DNA from: an uncultured Chloroflexota bacterium
GTDB taxonomy: Bacteria; Chloroflexota; Chloroflexia; Chloroflexales; Roseiflexaceae
Assembly: GCA_903871975.1 (NCBI GenBank)
Contig: CAIQIY010000598.1
Span: forward strand, 1 to 5,182
Direction: 5' to 3'
DNA: 5,182 bases
Below, piece by piece: positions 4,707 through 5,182 of this stretch; the first letter of the stretch is position 1, and each line of letters starts with the position of its first letter. The position numbers and the translations under genes are program-made. The notes under the pieces were generated by a model. The model was not told where the DNA came from, searched no databases, and saw only the letters and a list, made by a program, of their open reading frames with translations.

Positions 4707-5182
4707 ATGCGCGTCGTCGCGATGATCATGGCAGGTGGCGAGGGGACACGGCTGACGGTGCTGTCGGAACAGCGCGCCAAGCCATCGGTGCCGTTTGCCG
4801 GCAAGTTCCGCATCATCGACTTTCCGCTCTCGAATTGCGTCAACTCGGGAATCTTCGACATCGCCATCCTCACCCAGTATCGACCACATTCGCTGAATCA
4901 CCACATCGGCAATGGCAAGCCCTGGGATCTCGACCGCGCCCGTGGTGGCGTTCAGTTGCTCCAGCCGTATCAGGGGCGAGGCGACGAGAGCTGGTATCGC
5001 GGGACGGCCGACGCGGTCTACCAGAACCTGGCGTATGTCCGCAATCATCGCGCCGATGTTGTGGTACTTCTTTCGGGTGATCACATTTACAAGATGGACT
5101 ACACCGCGATGGTGGCATTTCATCAGCAACAACGCGCCGATCTCACGGTCGCCGTGATGCATGTGCCACTCGAGGAGACCGA
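4707..5182 (+). CDS. glgC: Glucose-1-phosphate adenylyltransferase GlgC, N-terminal part (cut by right edge)
   Basis: An open frame of 158 codons begins at ATG 4707 and continues past the window. A strong ribosome-binding site, GGAGGGAGG at 4692-4700, ends 6 bases before it. GlgC makes ADP-glucose from ATP and glucose-1-phosphate, the committing step of bacterial glycogen synthesis. Visible motifs are the nucleotide-binding loop AGGEGTRL (9-16), RAKPSVPFAGKFRIIDFPLSNCVNSGI (23-49), WYRGTADAVYQN (96-107) and LSGDHIYKMDY (122-132), where D125 matches the catalytic aspartate of the GDH motif. The proline usual after GTRLx is valine (V18, TVLSE). Full-length members have about 400 or more residues, so the rest of the nucleotidyltransferase domain and the C-terminal beta-helix are missing only because of the edge. 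It is the fourth gene of the run and probably co-transcribed with hisN. Confidence 0.93.
   Translation, partial: MRVVAMIMAGGEGTRLTVLSEQRAKPSVPFAGKFRIIDFPLSNCVNSGIFDIAILTQYRPHSLNHHIGNGKPWDLDRARGGVQLLQPYQGRGDESWYRGTADAVYQNLAYVRNHRADVVVLLSGDHIYKMDYTAMVAFHQQQRADLTVAVMHVPLEET

Overview
The window is GC-rich bacterial chromosomal DNA with tightly packed genes. The best taxonomic guess is Chloroflexota, probably a relative of Chloroflexus or Roseiflexus. This rests on recalled resemblance of the GlgC N-terminus (the PHSLNHHIGNGKPWDLDR stretch) to homologues in that group and was not checked by a search. I see no mobile elements, tRNA or rRNA genes, CRISPR arrays or phage genes, so this looks like an ordinary core-metabolism region.

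Left part, minus strand (1-971): the first 19 codons of a large-conductance mechanosensitive channel gene (mscL) run off the left edge. A complete LysR-type regulator lies 25 bases upstream of it on the same strand. A 138-base, AT-richer divergent spacer (972-1109) separates the regulator from a plus-strand gene for a small four-helix membrane protein of the DoxX/DUF417 type. The spacer holds a perfect 8-base inverted repeat, each arm of which contains a TAGAAT -10-like hexamer pointing outward. This fits autoregulated divergent control by the LysR protein.

Middle (1566-2001): about 436 bases without a convincing gene. It contains two hairpins after the membrane-protein gene (possible transcription end, no T-tract) and a possible extended -10 just before the next gene.

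Right part, plus strand (2002-5182): four closely spaced genes that read as one operon. They encode an enoyl-CoA hydratase/isomerase-family protein with methylglutaconyl-CoA hydratase-like (LiuC-like) motifs, histidinol-phosphate aminotransferase (HisC), an inositol-monophosphatase-family histidinol-phosphatase (HisN), and the N-terminal half or less of glucose-1-phosphate adenylyltransferase (GlgC), cut by the right edge. Gaps are 2, 10 and 17 bases. HisC and HisN catalyse consecutive late steps of histidine synthesis. The hydratase (acyl-CoA metabolism) and GlgC (glycogen synthesis) belong to other pathways, so the cluster mixes functions. Shine-Dalgarno positions favour starts slightly downstream of the longest reading frames for the first three of these genes.

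I found no evidence of a previously undescribed system. The items most worth a second look are the divergent operator/promoter, the LysR-mscL linkage, the atypical active site of the hydratase, and the mixed operon.
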